A stretch of 64,000 nucleotides of DNA from Fidelibacterota bacterium (GTDB lineage: Bacteria; Fidelibacterota; Marinisomatia; SCGC-AAA003-L08; JACNLC01): assembly GCA_014381725.1 (NCBI GenBank), contig JACNLC010000045.1, positions 34,250 to 98,249 on the forward strand. Direction: 5' to 3'. The notes beneath the pieces are model-generated. The model ran no database searches and had not been told where the DNA came from. It worked only from the letters and a program-made list of their open reading frames with translations. A program made the position numbers and the translations under genes. The first letter of the stretch is position 1; each line of letters begins with the position of its first letter. Of this stretch, positions 17,113-26,692 are shown one piece after another.

Positions 17113-19977
17113 CTATTTTCTAAGATAAGATTGTGATTTGATAACTTGCAGTTTGTCGATTTTATAACATAGATCAATTGTATCTTTATTTGAAATTTCT
17201 TTTTCATGAGATAATATATAAGATGCAGCTATTTTAGCATTTTGAAGAAACTCTCTTCGATAAGTTAATATCAACGGATTATCACTTTCTATAAGAAGAC
17301 CTGAAGAGCCATGCAGAATAACAGCTTTTTGGTAAAACTCAACAGCTCTTGAAATACTCTGTTGCTTAACGAATTTTTCTCCTAATTTGAAACATTTTAT
17401 AAAATCAAGAACATCACAATAAACAAAATTACTATCAAGATCTAGGATATAATAACCATCATTTATAGAGATTACTTGACCATGTTTCTTTTTATCAAAC
17501 ACAGAACGAATTTTTGATATAGCTACATTACGCCTGTTTTTCTTCTGTGCTGATGTTCCTGTTGGCCAAAACTGTTTCATGACAATTGTCTGTTCTATTC
17601 CTTTTTCTTCTATTAGACTGTATAATACAATTAGTTCAAATAATGATCTAATTTTGTTTGATTGAATAATTGTACTCGATAAAATATTACCTAAAACTCT
17701 AATACAAAATTTTTCTCTGAAAAAATAAAATTCAACTTTGCGCTTTAATTTTTCGTCCTGTCTTTTTCTAAATAATAAAACAAAATGCCAAGTTAAAAGT
17801 ATTGTTAAAATTAGTAATCCAAAATAGAAAAATGGACTCTCAAAGATATTGAGACTTATTGAAAAGGATATTTCAACAATTTCACTTTGATTCTTAGGTG
17901 ATAATCTTCCAACTACTTGGAATTTATATTGTCCACCTTTAAGACTACCATATACAGCTTCGTCTGATTCTGTCCATCGCCATTCATCTTCAAGTCCAAG
18001 CAATCTGATACCATACTCTATTGGATCTGATCGATTTAATAAAACCGACCCATAATCAAAGTTAAATATCGAAGGTGATTCGCTAAATTTGATGCTCTCA
18101 CTAAAATCAATATATTTTTGAGATTTCGTTGATAAAGAATGAATATAGACTTTTGGGCTTACATCAGACTCTTCTTCTGTCCCTAAATATTGCGATACTC
18201 CATCAATTGTTCCAATCCATACTGAACCTTTATGATCGATCGCGACTGCTCGTGCATTGGTTTCATTTCCTATCAATCCGTGTTTTTGAGTGAAATAGTG
18301 AAATTCACCATTTGACTTTTCGCATATAACTCCGTTATCCGTGCCATACCAAATATTGTTTTGAAAGTCTTCCTTTACAAAATATACTGTAAATAGAGAA
18401 TCTACATTAGTTTGAGGTCTAATAAATTCATTACCAAATAATTGCCAAACTCCTTCATCCGAACCAATGATTATTTCACCATTTTCAAGAATTTCAAAAT
18501 CATATATTTTAATACCGTTCAAATAAAATGAATCCCAAAAATTATTATTTTTTCTTGCAATATAGTTATCTGATGCTATCCACATATCACCAGAGGAATC
18601 AAACTCAATATCTTTAACAATATCTTCATCAAAGTTCTTCCCAAAATCATATGGAGTCCAATTCCCATCAAAAGAATATTTTAATATGTTCGGATGATAA
18701 TCTGTACCAACCCATAAATTTTCTTCGTTATCAAATTTAAGTGTATGAATTATAGCACTTTTAGATAAAGACATCTCCGATTGATTGAACTGTTTTACGG
18801 TTTTTCTATCAGGACTAACATAATCTAAATACAAGTCAGTCCCTATAAACAAACCACCATTATTATCAATTTCTATTGCGTTGATAGATAAATTAGAAAG
18901 TTCCTTATTGAAGTCATGGTATTGCACCCCAGTATCAGAAATTTCAACAATACCATTATAAGTACCGACATAAGTTGTTTGATTATTAGTATCAGATTTC
19001 ACTGACCAAATAATATTATCAGGAAGCCCGTTATCTGTTGTATAAGATTTGAAACTATTTTTTGTAACGAGATATAATCCTCCACCATCTGTTCCAATCC
19101 AATAATTGGATTCTTCATCAATAAATATCCTTCTGATAGCTGGAGATATTTTATCTGAAGATATTTTTTTAATGATCTCAAACTTTTCATCTAAAATATA
19201 TATTCCGTCATAAAGTGTTCCCAGAATATAATTATTACCATTTTTAACAATATCAAAACAATTAATATCTAACATATTTTTAATCTTGGCACCATTTTCA
19301 GTAATAGCCAAATTGGTGACGGAGGGTACAATTAAAGTAGCTGATTCCGGATTTAAATATGAATGAAACGATATTCCAATATCGTAGGGTAATTTCGTAA
19401 TCTCATAGTTTAAGCCAATTTTATAATAACTAGATGATGAATAACAGACGATTTTGTTTCTTTTATCATCCATAAATTCAATCATCAAACAATCTTCCTC
19501 ATTTTCAATATTAAGATGATGTCTTTGTTTTGGATGTAAAATATCTAAAAAATTGTAAACCCCATTGGAAGTTGCTACAAATATTTCATTTGAATCAATC
19601 AGTATATCAAAAACGACTTTATTCTTAACAAATGGACCAACTCCACCTGATATCTGTCCGTCAGATTGTACATCAATCCCAAAAAATCCATTATCTGTAG
19701 CAACCCAAACTCTGTTATTCTTATCAACTTGAACATCTCTTATTGAATTACTTGAAAATACTGGGTGAGAGGATTTTGTATATTTTATAAATGCATCACC
19801 GTCGAATCTGTCCAGCCCTTTTCTGGTTCCTATCCACAAATAACCCATTTTATCTTGGTTTATCGCCATAACCTGACTTTGGCTCAAACCATCATTTACA
19901 GAATATTTTTTTACTAGATATTCAGGTTGGCACCAAATCAGACTACAAATAACACAAAGTTGTATAATTGATTTCAT
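17113..19977 (-). CDS. Membrane-bound regulator: periplasmic two-component-type propeller, Y_Y_Y domain, TM helix, cytoplasmic SARP-like DNA-binding domain
   Basis: The protein has 954 residues, with a signal peptide (about 1-16). Many Reg_prop-type repeats follow (MGYLWIGTRKGLDRFDG, NNRVWVATDNGFFG, NYWIGTDGGGLY, GSVWIGTIDGVSQY), as in the sensor half of Bacteroides hybrid two-component systems. A Y_Y_Y-like beta domain (DPIEYGIRLLGLEDEWRWTE) and one membrane helix (about 715-736) come next. No histidine kinase follows. The cytoplasmic 218 residues contain a winged-helix-like segment (about 755-848, ending GQVISINDGYYILDLD) and a TPR-type bacterial transcriptional activator domain (SRAVEFYQKAVILHGSSGLL), the SARP pattern. 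I infer a one-component transmembrane transcription factor. It stands alone between hairpins. Confidence 0.8.
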   Translation of the reverse strand: MKSIIQLCVICSLIWCQPEYLVKKYSVNDGLSQSQVMAINQDKMGYLWIGTRKGLDRFDGDAFIKYTKSSHPVFSSNSIRDVQVDKNNRVWVATDNGFFGIDVQSDGQISGGVGPFVKNKVVFDILIDSNEIFVATSNGVYNFLDILHPKQRHHLNIENEEDCLMIEFMDDKRNKIVCYSSSSYYKIGLNYEITKLPYDIGISFHSYLNPESATLIVPSVTNLAITENGAKIKNMLDINCFDIVKNGNNYILGTLYDGIYILDEKFEIIKKISSDKISPAIRRIFIDEESNYWIGTDGGGLYLVTKNSFKSYTTDNGLPDNIIWSVKSDTNNQTTYVGTYNGIVEISDTGVQYHDFNKELSNLSINAIEIDNNGGLFIGTDLYLDYVSPDRKTVKQFNQSEMSLSKSAIIHTLKFDNEENLWVGTDYHPNILKYSFDGNWTPYDFGKNFDEDIVKDIEFDSSGDMWIASDNYIARKNNNFWDSFYLNGIKIYDFEILENGEIIIGSDEGVWQLFGNEFIRPQTNVDSLFTVYFVKEDFQNNIWYGTDNGVICEKSNGEFHYFTQKHGLIGNETNARAVAIDHKGSVWIGTIDGVSQYLGTEEESDVSPKVYIHSLSTKSQKYIDFSESIKFSESPSIFNFDYGSVLLNRSDPIEYGIRLLGLEDEWRWTESDEAVYGSLKGGQYKFQVVGRLSPKNQSEIVEISFSISLNIFESPFFYFGLLILTILLTWHFVLLFRKRQDEKLKRKVEFYFFREKFCIRVLGNILSSTIIQSNKIRSLFELIVLYSLIEEKGIEQTIVMKQFWPTGTSAQKKNRRNVAISKIRSVFDKKKHGQVISINDGYYILDLDSNFVYCDVLDFIKCFKLGEKFVKQQSISRAVEFYQKAVILHGSSGLLIESDNPLILTYRREFLQNAKIAASYILSHEKEISNKDTIDLCYKIDKLQVIKSQSYLRK

Positions 19978-20022
19978 AGTTATTTAAGTTTAATTCCTAC
20001 AACGCATATAGTTTAAGATAGG

Positions 20023-20068
20023 AAAAGCGTGGCGAACAACTACTATTGTAACAGTTTGCCACGCTTTT
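20023..20068. repeat. Long hairpin in spacer upstream of the regulator gene
   Basis: AAAAGCGTGGCGAAC pairs with GTTTGCCACGCTTTT across a 16-nt loop (15 bp including one G-U). A T6 run on the plus side would allow termination on that strand, yet no plus-strand gene precedes it. On the minus strand it lies 200 bp after the antiporter gene and 46 bp before the regulator start. It could be a terminator, a leader hairpin or a small mobile repeat. The rest of the 290-bp spacer (19978-20267) shows AT-rich partial repeats but no gene. Confidence 0.5.
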
Positions 20069-20267
20069 TTCGTTTATAGGCAGGAGCAATAAATTTACTA
20101 TTATCATATTTTAATTCCTGTAATAAATTTATTACTGTTCCATTACGAGTTAGATTACAATTATTGGATATCTACAAATAATGTTAAAATATTATTTTTG
20201 AATACTATTCCTGTTATTAGACGAGGAATACTATCTTTTAACTAACTAATACCGATTACTAAATGGA

Positions 20268-21206
20268 TTACGGAATGAGTGGATTTGATATTGTAAAATA
20301 TATTGCAATGAAGTACAAAGATAATAAGAATAATCCAACAAATCTGTTGAGACCGTTTTGAAGTTTAAGAAATAGTATCAATAAAATAGTTAGAAATACC
20401 ATTATACCAGTATTTAAAGCAATTTCTGCAAACTCAAATTTAATTTCTCTAACAAATAGGGTAATGCCCAATACTGCAAGAATATTAAATAAATTAGATC
20501 CGATAATATTCCCAACTGCAATTTCAGGTTTCCCCTTTGATGCAGCAACAACAGAAGTAGCTAATTCAGGAAGTGAGGTTCCTAACGCAACCAAACTCAT
20601 TCCAATCACAGCTGAAGATACACCAAATATTTCGGCAATTCTTATAGCTCCCATCAAAAACAGTTCTGAACCTAACCATAATCCGAGAACACCCAAAATA
20701 AGCAATACAACAACTTTTAATGGTAATGATTTGTTACTTTCTACATCATTATAATTATTCTTTTTGAAAAGATAGAAACAAAATCCAAGCAATAAGAGAA
20801 TGAAAATAATCCCTTCGATTCTAAACAAATATCCAGGAATCAAGAAAAAAGTAAACAATAATGTAACACCACCAAGAATGTATAAATCTTTTCTTGATTC
20901 CTTAAAATTGAAAATAATAGGAGTTATCAGAGCTGAAGTTCCTAGAACTAAACCAATATTGGCGATATTTGAGCCAATTACATTACCAAGTACAATTCCT
21001 GTTTCTCCTCGCATATTAGCTGAAATACTAACAATTAATTCAGGTAAACTTGTTCCAAATGCAACAACTGTAATACCAATTACGACTGAAGATACACCGA
21101 ATTTCTTAGCGATCTCCACCCCACTGCTTATCAAATATTCAGCACCAAAATACAATAGTCCAGCTCCAAGACTAAAAATAATAATGTTTTGTAATATATC
21201 CATCAT
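20268..21206 (-). CDS. Calcium/sodium antiporter, CaCA family (YrbG-like)
   Basis: The 312 residues form about ten membrane helices. The two alpha repeats are clear: VAFGTSLPELIVSISANMRGETGIVLGNVIGSN and VALGTSLPELATSVVAASKGKPEIAVGNIIGSN. The GTSLPE glutamates and GNxxGSN asparagines form the cation-binding site of Na+/Ca2+ exchangers. It probably exports Ca2+ across the inner membrane using a Na+ or H+ gradient. The start overlaps nadD (4 bp). Confidence 0.92.
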   Translation of the reverse strand: MMDILQNIIIFSLGAGLLYFGAEYLISSGVEIAKKFGVSSVVIGITVVAFGTSLPELIVSISANMRGETGIVLGNVIGSNIANIGLVLGTSALITPIIFNFKESRKDLYILGGVTLLFTFFLIPGYLFRIEGIIFILLLLGFCFYLFKKNNYNDVESNKSLPLKVVVLLILGVLGLWLGSELFLMGAIRIAEIFGVSSAVIGMSLVALGTSLPELATSVVAASKGKPEIAVGNIIGSNLFNILAVLGITLFVREIKFEFAEIALNTGIMVFLTILLILFLKLQNGLNRFVGLFLLSLYFIAIYFTISNPLIP

Positions 21207-21763
21207 AAGTATAATTGTTTTCTCTTTATAAAATTATAAACTTTATTATCTAAATATTTATGTACTTTTGTGTTATTTTGAGCTAACAATTTCCGTATTT
21301 CTGTTGATGATACAACAATCTTGAAATCTGGTATAATTTCTACTTTGTCCAAGTTGTTTTTTTCAATTCCATCTCGATTAAAACAAATTACTTTTACTCT
21401 TTTTAACAAACTATTTATTTTATACCATTCTTTAATTCTTTTCAATTGATCCAGACCAATAACCATAGTCAGCTCAGATTGTGGGTATTTTTCCTCTAAA
21501 TGTTCAACAGTATGTAAAGTGTAGTTTGTTGAATTAGATTCAATTTCAAATGTATCAATCTCAATTTTAGGATTACTTTTTGACATAATATCCAACATTG
21601 CAATTCTATCATTATTCGATGCAAAAGGTATATTTTCTTTATGTGGAGATTGTTTTGCTGGAATAAATAAGAATTTATCACAGTGAGGAATGCAATATTC
21701 CGCAATTCCTAAATGACCTAAATGAGGAGGGTCAAACGAACCACCTAAAAAATATATTTTCAC
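21203..21763 (-). CDS. nadD: Nicotinate-nucleotide adenylyltransferase
   Basis: The protein has 186 residues. The nucleotidyltransferase motifs are GGSFDPPHLGHL (HxGH) at residues 6-17 and SSTEIRKLL (ISSTxIR) near 150. FIPAKQSPHKE is the substrate-binding region typical of NadD. It converts nicotinate mononucleotide to deamido-NAD. It is coupled by ATGA overlaps to bamD upstream and the antiporter downstream. Confidence 0.94.
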   Translation of the reverse strand: MKIYFLGGSFDPPHLGHLGIAEYCIPHCDKFLFIPAKQSPHKENIPFASNNDRIAMLDIMSKSNPKIEIDTFEIESNSTNYTLHTVEHLEEKYPQSELTMVIGLDQLKRIKEWYKINSLLKRVKVICFNRDGIEKNNLDKVEIIPDFKIVVSSTEIRKLLAQNNTKVHKYLDNKVYNFIKRKQLYL

Positions 21764-22545
21764 TTATATAATCTCATATATTCTGACATTGTCAATTTAC
21801 CTGCTTTAGTATTTGTCAGAATTGTTTGAGCTTCTCTATATTTCTCTGGAGATGCAAAATTATACTGATTCTCTAACAGATACAATTCAGCTTTTTCTCG
21901 TTTATTATTCAAAATATAAGTGAAAACTATCCCAATTCTAGAATCATCAGCATATTGAGTATCATAATACAAATTAAGAACAGATTGGAAATAAATAAGT
22001 GCACCCTCATATTCCTCAAGTTTAAGGTATAATCGGGCAGTTTCATACTCTTTTTTAGCTAATTTATTTCTAACACTTTCAATCGAAAGTCCAGCTTCCT
22101 TTACATATTTAGATTCTGGATAATCCTCAATAAACGCTTGAAACTCATCAAGAGCTCTCGTACTGCCAGATTGATCTTTTTGATACTCCATAGACGAATT
22201 TAAGGCACATTCACACATTCTAAACCTAGCAAGTTCCACTTTTTCTGGATCTCTTGATAATCTGATATATCGAGCAAACTCAACGCTAGATTCTATATAT
22301 TTTTCTTGTTTGAATAACAATTCTCCCAAATAGTACTGAGCATTAACAGCTAATTGTGTTCCTCTACTTTTCATTGTAATAAAATCAAATTCTACCTTTG
22401 CTTTATTATATTTTTCTTTTTCGTAATACTCTTTGCCTTTTTCAAATCTAGCTGTTAAATCTTCTTTATCAGCTGATTTTTTGTGTGCACAATTAAACGC
22501 TAAGAGTAGAGTTAAAATTATTATTATAGTTTTTGTTATTTTCAT
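21760..22545 (-). CDS. bamD: Outer membrane assembly lipoprotein BamD
   Basis: The protein has 261 residues. The lipoprotein signal LLLAFNCAHKKS places the acylated cysteine at 19. TPR-like repeats follow (RFEKGKEYYEKEKYNKAKVEFDFI, AQYYLGELLFKQEKYIESSVEFARYI, ALDEFQAFIEDYPESKYVKEA), with the spacing of BamD/YfiO. BamD recognises outer-membrane protein substrates in the BAM complex with BamA. The location next to a block of outer-membrane proteins fits. Confidence 0.88.
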   Translation of the reverse strand: MKITKTIIIILTLLLAFNCAHKKSADKEDLTARFEKGKEYYEKEKYNKAKVEFDFITMKSRGTQLAVNAQYYLGELLFKQEKYIESSVEFARYIRLSRDPEKVELARFRMCECALNSSMEYQKDQSGSTRALDEFQAFIEDYPESKYVKEAGLSIESVRNKLAKKEYETARLYLKLEEYEGALIYFQSVLNLYYDTQYADDSRIGIVFTYILNNKREKAELYLLENQYNFASPEKYREAQTILTNTKAGKLTMSEYMRLYK

Positions 22546-22607
22546 TGATTCACTCCGTAATTAATACCAATATTCTTTTGATATTTAAACACTAAATTCA
22601 AATCTTG

Positions 22608-23693
22608 CTACCACTTGAAAGATACTTCAAGTCCGCCAATACCATATTTGTTTTTTGGATTATACTGTAATCTCGCAGAAAAATTCTGTTCTCGTTTTCT
22701 ATTACTGTTTCTGGTTACAAATACTGCATCTATCATACTTGCAACGTGATTTAAAAGTACAGCTGATACTGCATATCCCGCAATAGTCTTAAAATCATTT
22801 GCTTGTTTTCGCATATCTCTGTATTTCCATTTATTAGGAGATTTAGCTACAAGGTAACCGTCATTGTCGAAAATTGAAATAGAAGAGTAAGATACTTCTA
22901 TTGAGGAATACTCATAATCCGTTGTCAATTCTCCTGTTGTAGAATTATATTGAAAATGTTCTGTAATATCATTTCCATCTGCATCTTTAATATAAAAATA
23001 TGTACACTCCGTTCCTATATAGATTTGATTATTATTATCAATTGATAGTGTGTTCCAAGCATCATCCCAACCTGCAAAAAAGTGATTATATTTTCCTATA
23101 TTTTCATAATAAGCATTATCTTTATCAACAACCACACTATCAAGATTAAAATCATCATAATTTTCTTTAAAATACTCATCGGTAGTTGAATGCCAACCAC
23201 CATCATAATAAAATGACATACTGTGGCTACCTTCAAATATTGCTTCGTAAGATGTATCACTTATTTCACCATATGTGTCGATTTTCTCAAAAAGAATTCT
23301 GTACTCTGAATCAACATCATCCCAACTATTATAATCAGTTACCCATTCCTTAAAGCTCCAATGATCATCCGCATACTGTTCAAATAGTAGTGTTTGATCG
23401 TCTCCTTGTTGATTATAATAATACCAAGTTGACCAAGATGCTACTTCTAATCCTGCAAATAATAGTGCTCGTTTCCAATCGCCATTGTATAGTTCACCTA
23501 AACCAGGCACGATTCCTGAAAATATCATAGCTTTACCTGGGTATTTTACAGTATTCTTCTGTGAATACATTACTGAATCTTGAAGAGTTAAAGAAGAATC
23601 ATTGAGTGTGTTTAACATATTAAATTTATCGAAATTATCCGGTATTTCTGCAAATAGAAATCCTAATGCTAAAATCATAATTATTTTTTTCAT
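22608..23693 (-). CDS. DUF5683-like outer-envelope protein
   Basis: I choose the ATG at 23693 (MKKIIMILALGFLFAE), which has an AGGAGAAGG Shine-Dalgarno. The longer frame would start nine codons earlier without a signal peptide at its end. The 361-residue product has a signal peptide and KAMIFSGIVPGLGELYNGDWKRALLFAGLEV, the PGLGxxYNG signature shared with the protein at 12454-12888. A long acidic Tyr/Asp-rich insert and a C-terminal half ending YGIGGLEVSFKW follow. That terminal pattern resembles a beta-strand insertion end. Function unknown. It follows the peptidase-barrel gene immediately. Confidence 0.7.
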   Translation of the reverse strand: MKKIIMILALGFLFAEIPDNFDKFNMLNTLNDSSLTLQDSVMYSQKNTVKYPGKAMIFSGIVPGLGELYNGDWKRALLFAGLEVASWSTWYYYNQQGDDQTLLFEQYADDHWSFKEWVTDYNSWDDVDSEYRILFEKIDTYGEISDTSYEAIFEGSHSMSFYYDGGWHSTTDEYFKENYDDFNLDSVVVDKDNAYYENIGKYNHFFAGWDDAWNTLSIDNNNQIYIGTECTYFYIKDADGNDITEHFQYNSTTGELTTDYEYSSIEVSYSSISIFDNDGYLVAKSPNKWKYRDMRKQANDFKTIAGYAVSAVLLNHVASMIDAVFVTRNSNRKREQNFSARLQYNPKNKYGIGGLEVSFKW

Positions 23694-23716
23694 AAAATTT
23701 CCTTCTCCTTCTCTAA

Positions 23717-26692
23717 TCAAAAATCAAATAACAAAGTAAAATAGTGTTTTCCATTCTCATCCAAATCAGTTATAGCTTGATGATATTCATAAGTTATTGC
23801 AGTTGGATAAGCATAAAATGAAAATCCACTCAATCTCAACTCAACGCCTGCAGAACTTTTAAAATCTCTACTATCAATATAATTTCTCAATTTTCCACTA
23901 AATGCTCCGCCTGCCTGTCCAATTACCCCAACGGACAAATTCTGAAAATTTAGATGTGCAACAGAAATACTCTTTTCTTTGAACAAAGGAAATCTAACTA
24001 CACCAGTTCCAATAACTTTATATGGACCTGTAAGCGTCGAATCAAAATAAGTATAACCTTTTATCCCGGGTAATCCACCACCGAAATAGTGAAAGAAATC
24101 ATCAATTTCAGGGTTAGATATTACCCCAATTTGAGAAGAAATCGAAGCTACTATTTTATTTGCGTGGTTAAATGTGAAATGTTTTTCAGCATCAATCTCT
24201 AAACGGTAAGTATGATTTGGTGCAAACTCTGTACGAATGGTTCCTTCATCAAAATTCAATCCTTCCATAAATTGATTGTTTTCGTAGGAAAATTGATAAT
24301 CCAATTCATATCCGTTAGATGGCAACATATTCCCTGCATATTCAGGTTTTCTTGCTCTGTATTTACCCTTAATTTTAAGTGAATGTCCTCGATAATAATC
24401 AAAGCCAAATCCTGGCTGATGGACAGTTAAATCTGCTATTTTGTTAATATAGACTGTTTGGTGATAATTCTGATAAGAATATTCTAAATGTATTTTATGA
24501 GATTTAATTGGAAAACGAAATCCTATATCAGATGCAAACAGAGTAAAACTAATGTCAGAAATTTGTTGAGAACCAGAACCATAACCATCTAATTCAGTTC
24601 GCATATCATAAATATTTCTCTGAATTCCATAGATATTTGTGTAAAATGTTGGTTTCAACTTTTTGAATTCAAACATTAAAAATAAATCTTTATCTTTAAG
24701 TGTGTTAATTGAAGCACCACCAAATACAAATAATTTATCTAAAACATCTGTTGCATAAACATACGCCCCGAACTTTACTGTTCCGTAATCAAACATCACT
24801 CGCGGCAACACAAATGGTTTGGACATTGTATCTTTATATGGTTTGGCTTCTGATTTATTTTGCTCTGTAATCAACTCTGAGTTTGGAATAGATTGCCAAA
24901 ACTCACTCGAATAACCCACATATTTTTCATTTATTATTTCAAAGTTCTCAACCAAAGCAATTCTATATCTACCATTTTCATACAGACTATACAGAATTTT
25001 TCCAGCTTCGGATACATCCGGCATAAATGCACCGCCGGTAACATTTGTGATGTATCCTTTTCCACTTAAGTATAAATTGAATATTCCGCTTTTATCGTCT
25101 GAATTAACTAGTTGATTTTGAGAACTCACAACATCTCGAGTATCCCAATATTCATCAATTATCGTCTTAATATCTCCGTTAGAAATATCAAGTTGATAAA
25201 TCTGTCTTCCGTGATTGTCAACTGCATCAACCAAAATATTTTCATCTTTCCAACTCAAAGAGAACATCTGTAAGCCGTTATTCAAATTGGTAATTGGGTT
25301 AAAATCAATCGAATCAGCATCACTAACCATAATATTGGATGTTCCGTCATACGAAGTAATAGAAGCAATCAAATTCAACTTTTTATTGAATACAGGAGAT
25401 GTCAACCGTGCATCAGTTGTTAATCTCTCTTCCTCTTCTTCAATTAAATCTAATTTATACAAATCGTAATATTTTGAACCATTTTTATTAGGTTTACTTT
25501 TTTTAGAATAAATTAAAGTAGAATCGTTTAGCCAAGTCGGTGCTGTTTGAACTCCACCCATAATTTTTTTTGAAGAGGAATCATCAAATGAATAAATAAA
25601 TAAATCTGTTTGACTGAAATAATCGTTATCTTTATTCGATAAAAACGCAAATTGAGATTCATTCGGAGACCAAACCGGATGAACATTAGTTGTGCCAGTA
25701 TCTTCAAGAATTATTCCTGTAGTTTGGTCATCAATTACTCCACACATTGCGCACATATATTTCTTCATAAGATAAAGTTTCCACTCATCGTAGAGAACCT
25801 GGCCATCAATCCCGGTAGCATCTTTCATAGCTTTTCTGACTGAATAGTTAAACGGTTTTGCTAAAGATTCAGATATTTTACTCAATACTCCGATTCCAAA
25901 TCGCTCAGCTAAATAGCTAACAAATGCAAATCCTTGATTGTAAATTGATTCATTACCAATCCCTCGTTTACCAAACGAATTCATCTCAGAAAATGTTAAA
26001 AGATTATCGTTTAAAACTCTATCTCGAAGAATCATATCGCGATTTGTATCCCAAAAATCAAAATTTGCTCCTGGATACATATACTGCGCAGTTCCTTCAG
26101 CTAACCAAGGCGGAACAGCCGTCCCAGGAATTGGATAGGAAATGATGACATTTGGATACCCGTAAAGGACATCTTTTCGCTTTTCCTTCTCATAACCCAT
26201 CATTTGGAAATAAGCTCCGGGAAACTGGCGATTATACTTCATAGAAGCACCAATCTGAATAATATGCGTAAACTCGTGTGTAATTACATTTTGAATCCAT
26301 CGATGAGATCCACGCAAATCAAAATCTAACGGTCTTGCCCAAATTTCGATTTTATTGTCGTAATAAAATGCCATTCCGTTTGAGCTGTCGTTTACATCTT
26401 TAATGATGATGTGAGTTTTAGAATCTGGCTCAAACTGATAAACTGCGGTTATTGGTCCGTAAATGTGTTCGGCAACTATTGAAGCTTCACGGGCACTTCT
26501 TTCGCTATCATTATGGAAGTGGATTATAAAATGGTCGGTCTCGATTGTTTGCCAATTTAACTCAGAATGATTATACCAAGATTGTGAAAACACTATCGAA
26601 AATAGAACGAAGAAAATGGAAATTCGGAAGAATTTCAGAATTGAACTTGCCAGTCTCCGCTTCGCTCCAACTCGTAATTCGTAATTATTCAT
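23717..26692 (-). CDS. Outer-membrane fusion: gluzincin metalloprotease, TolB-like propeller, Omp85-like barrel
   Basis: The protein has 991 residues, with a signal peptide ending near residue 36. Residues about 45-310 form a peptidase-MA-like domain: HEFTH at 139-143 and WLAEGTAQY with Glu199 as third zinc ligand. Residues about 325-610 contain PD40/WD40-like repeats (VHPVWSPNESQFAFLSNKDND...). The last 350 residues form beta strands and include GGGLPGIKGY (871-880), which matches the Omp85 loop-6 (V/I)RGY/F type motif, ending in FTLLFDF. I infer a cell-surface or periplasmic protease anchored by its own barrel. Its ATG overlaps the stop of the upstream M6-like gene. Confidence 0.78.
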   Translation of the reverse strand: MNNYELRVGAKRRLASSILKFFRISIFFVLFSIVFSQSWYNHSELNWQTIETDHFIIHFHNDSERSAREASIVAEHIYGPITAVYQFEPDSKTHIIIKDVNDSSNGMAFYYDNKIEIWARPLDFDLRGSHRWIQNVITHEFTHIIQIGASMKYNRQFPGAYFQMMGYEKEKRKDVLYGYPNVIISYPIPGTAVPPWLAEGTAQYMYPGANFDFWDTNRDMILRDRVLNDNLLTFSEMNSFGKRGIGNESIYNQGFAFVSYLAERFGIGVLSKISESLAKPFNYSVRKAMKDATGIDGQVLYDEWKLYLMKKYMCAMCGVIDDQTTGIILEDTGTTNVHPVWSPNESQFAFLSNKDNDYFSQTDLFIYSFDDSSSKKIMGGVQTAPTWLNDSTLIYSKKSKPNKNGSKYYDLYKLDLIEEEEERLTTDARLTSPVFNKKLNLIASITSYDGTSNIMVSDADSIDFNPITNLNNGLQMFSLSWKDENILVDAVDNHGRQIYQLDISNGDIKTIIDEYWDTRDVVSSQNQLVNSDDKSGIFNLYLSGKGYITNVTGGAFMPDVSEAGKILYSLYENGRYRIALVENFEIINEKYVGYSSEFWQSIPNSELITEQNKSEAKPYKDTMSKPFVLPRVMFDYGTVKFGAYVYATDVLDKLFVFGGASINTLKDKDLFLMFEFKKLKPTFYTNIYGIQRNIYDMRTELDGYGSGSQQISDISFTLFASDIGFRFPIKSHKIHLEYSYQNYHQTVYINKIADLTVHQPGFGFDYYRGHSLKIKGKYRARKPEYAGNMLPSNGYELDYQFSYENNQFMEGLNFDEGTIRTEFAPNHTYRLEIDAEKHFTFNHANKIVASISSQIGVISNPEIDDFFHYFGGGLPGIKGYTYFDSTLTGPYKVIGTGVVRFPLFKEKSISVAHLNFQNLSVGVIGQAGGAFSGKLRNYIDSRDFKSSAGVELRLSGFSFYAYPTAITYEYHQAITDLDENGKHYFTLLFDF

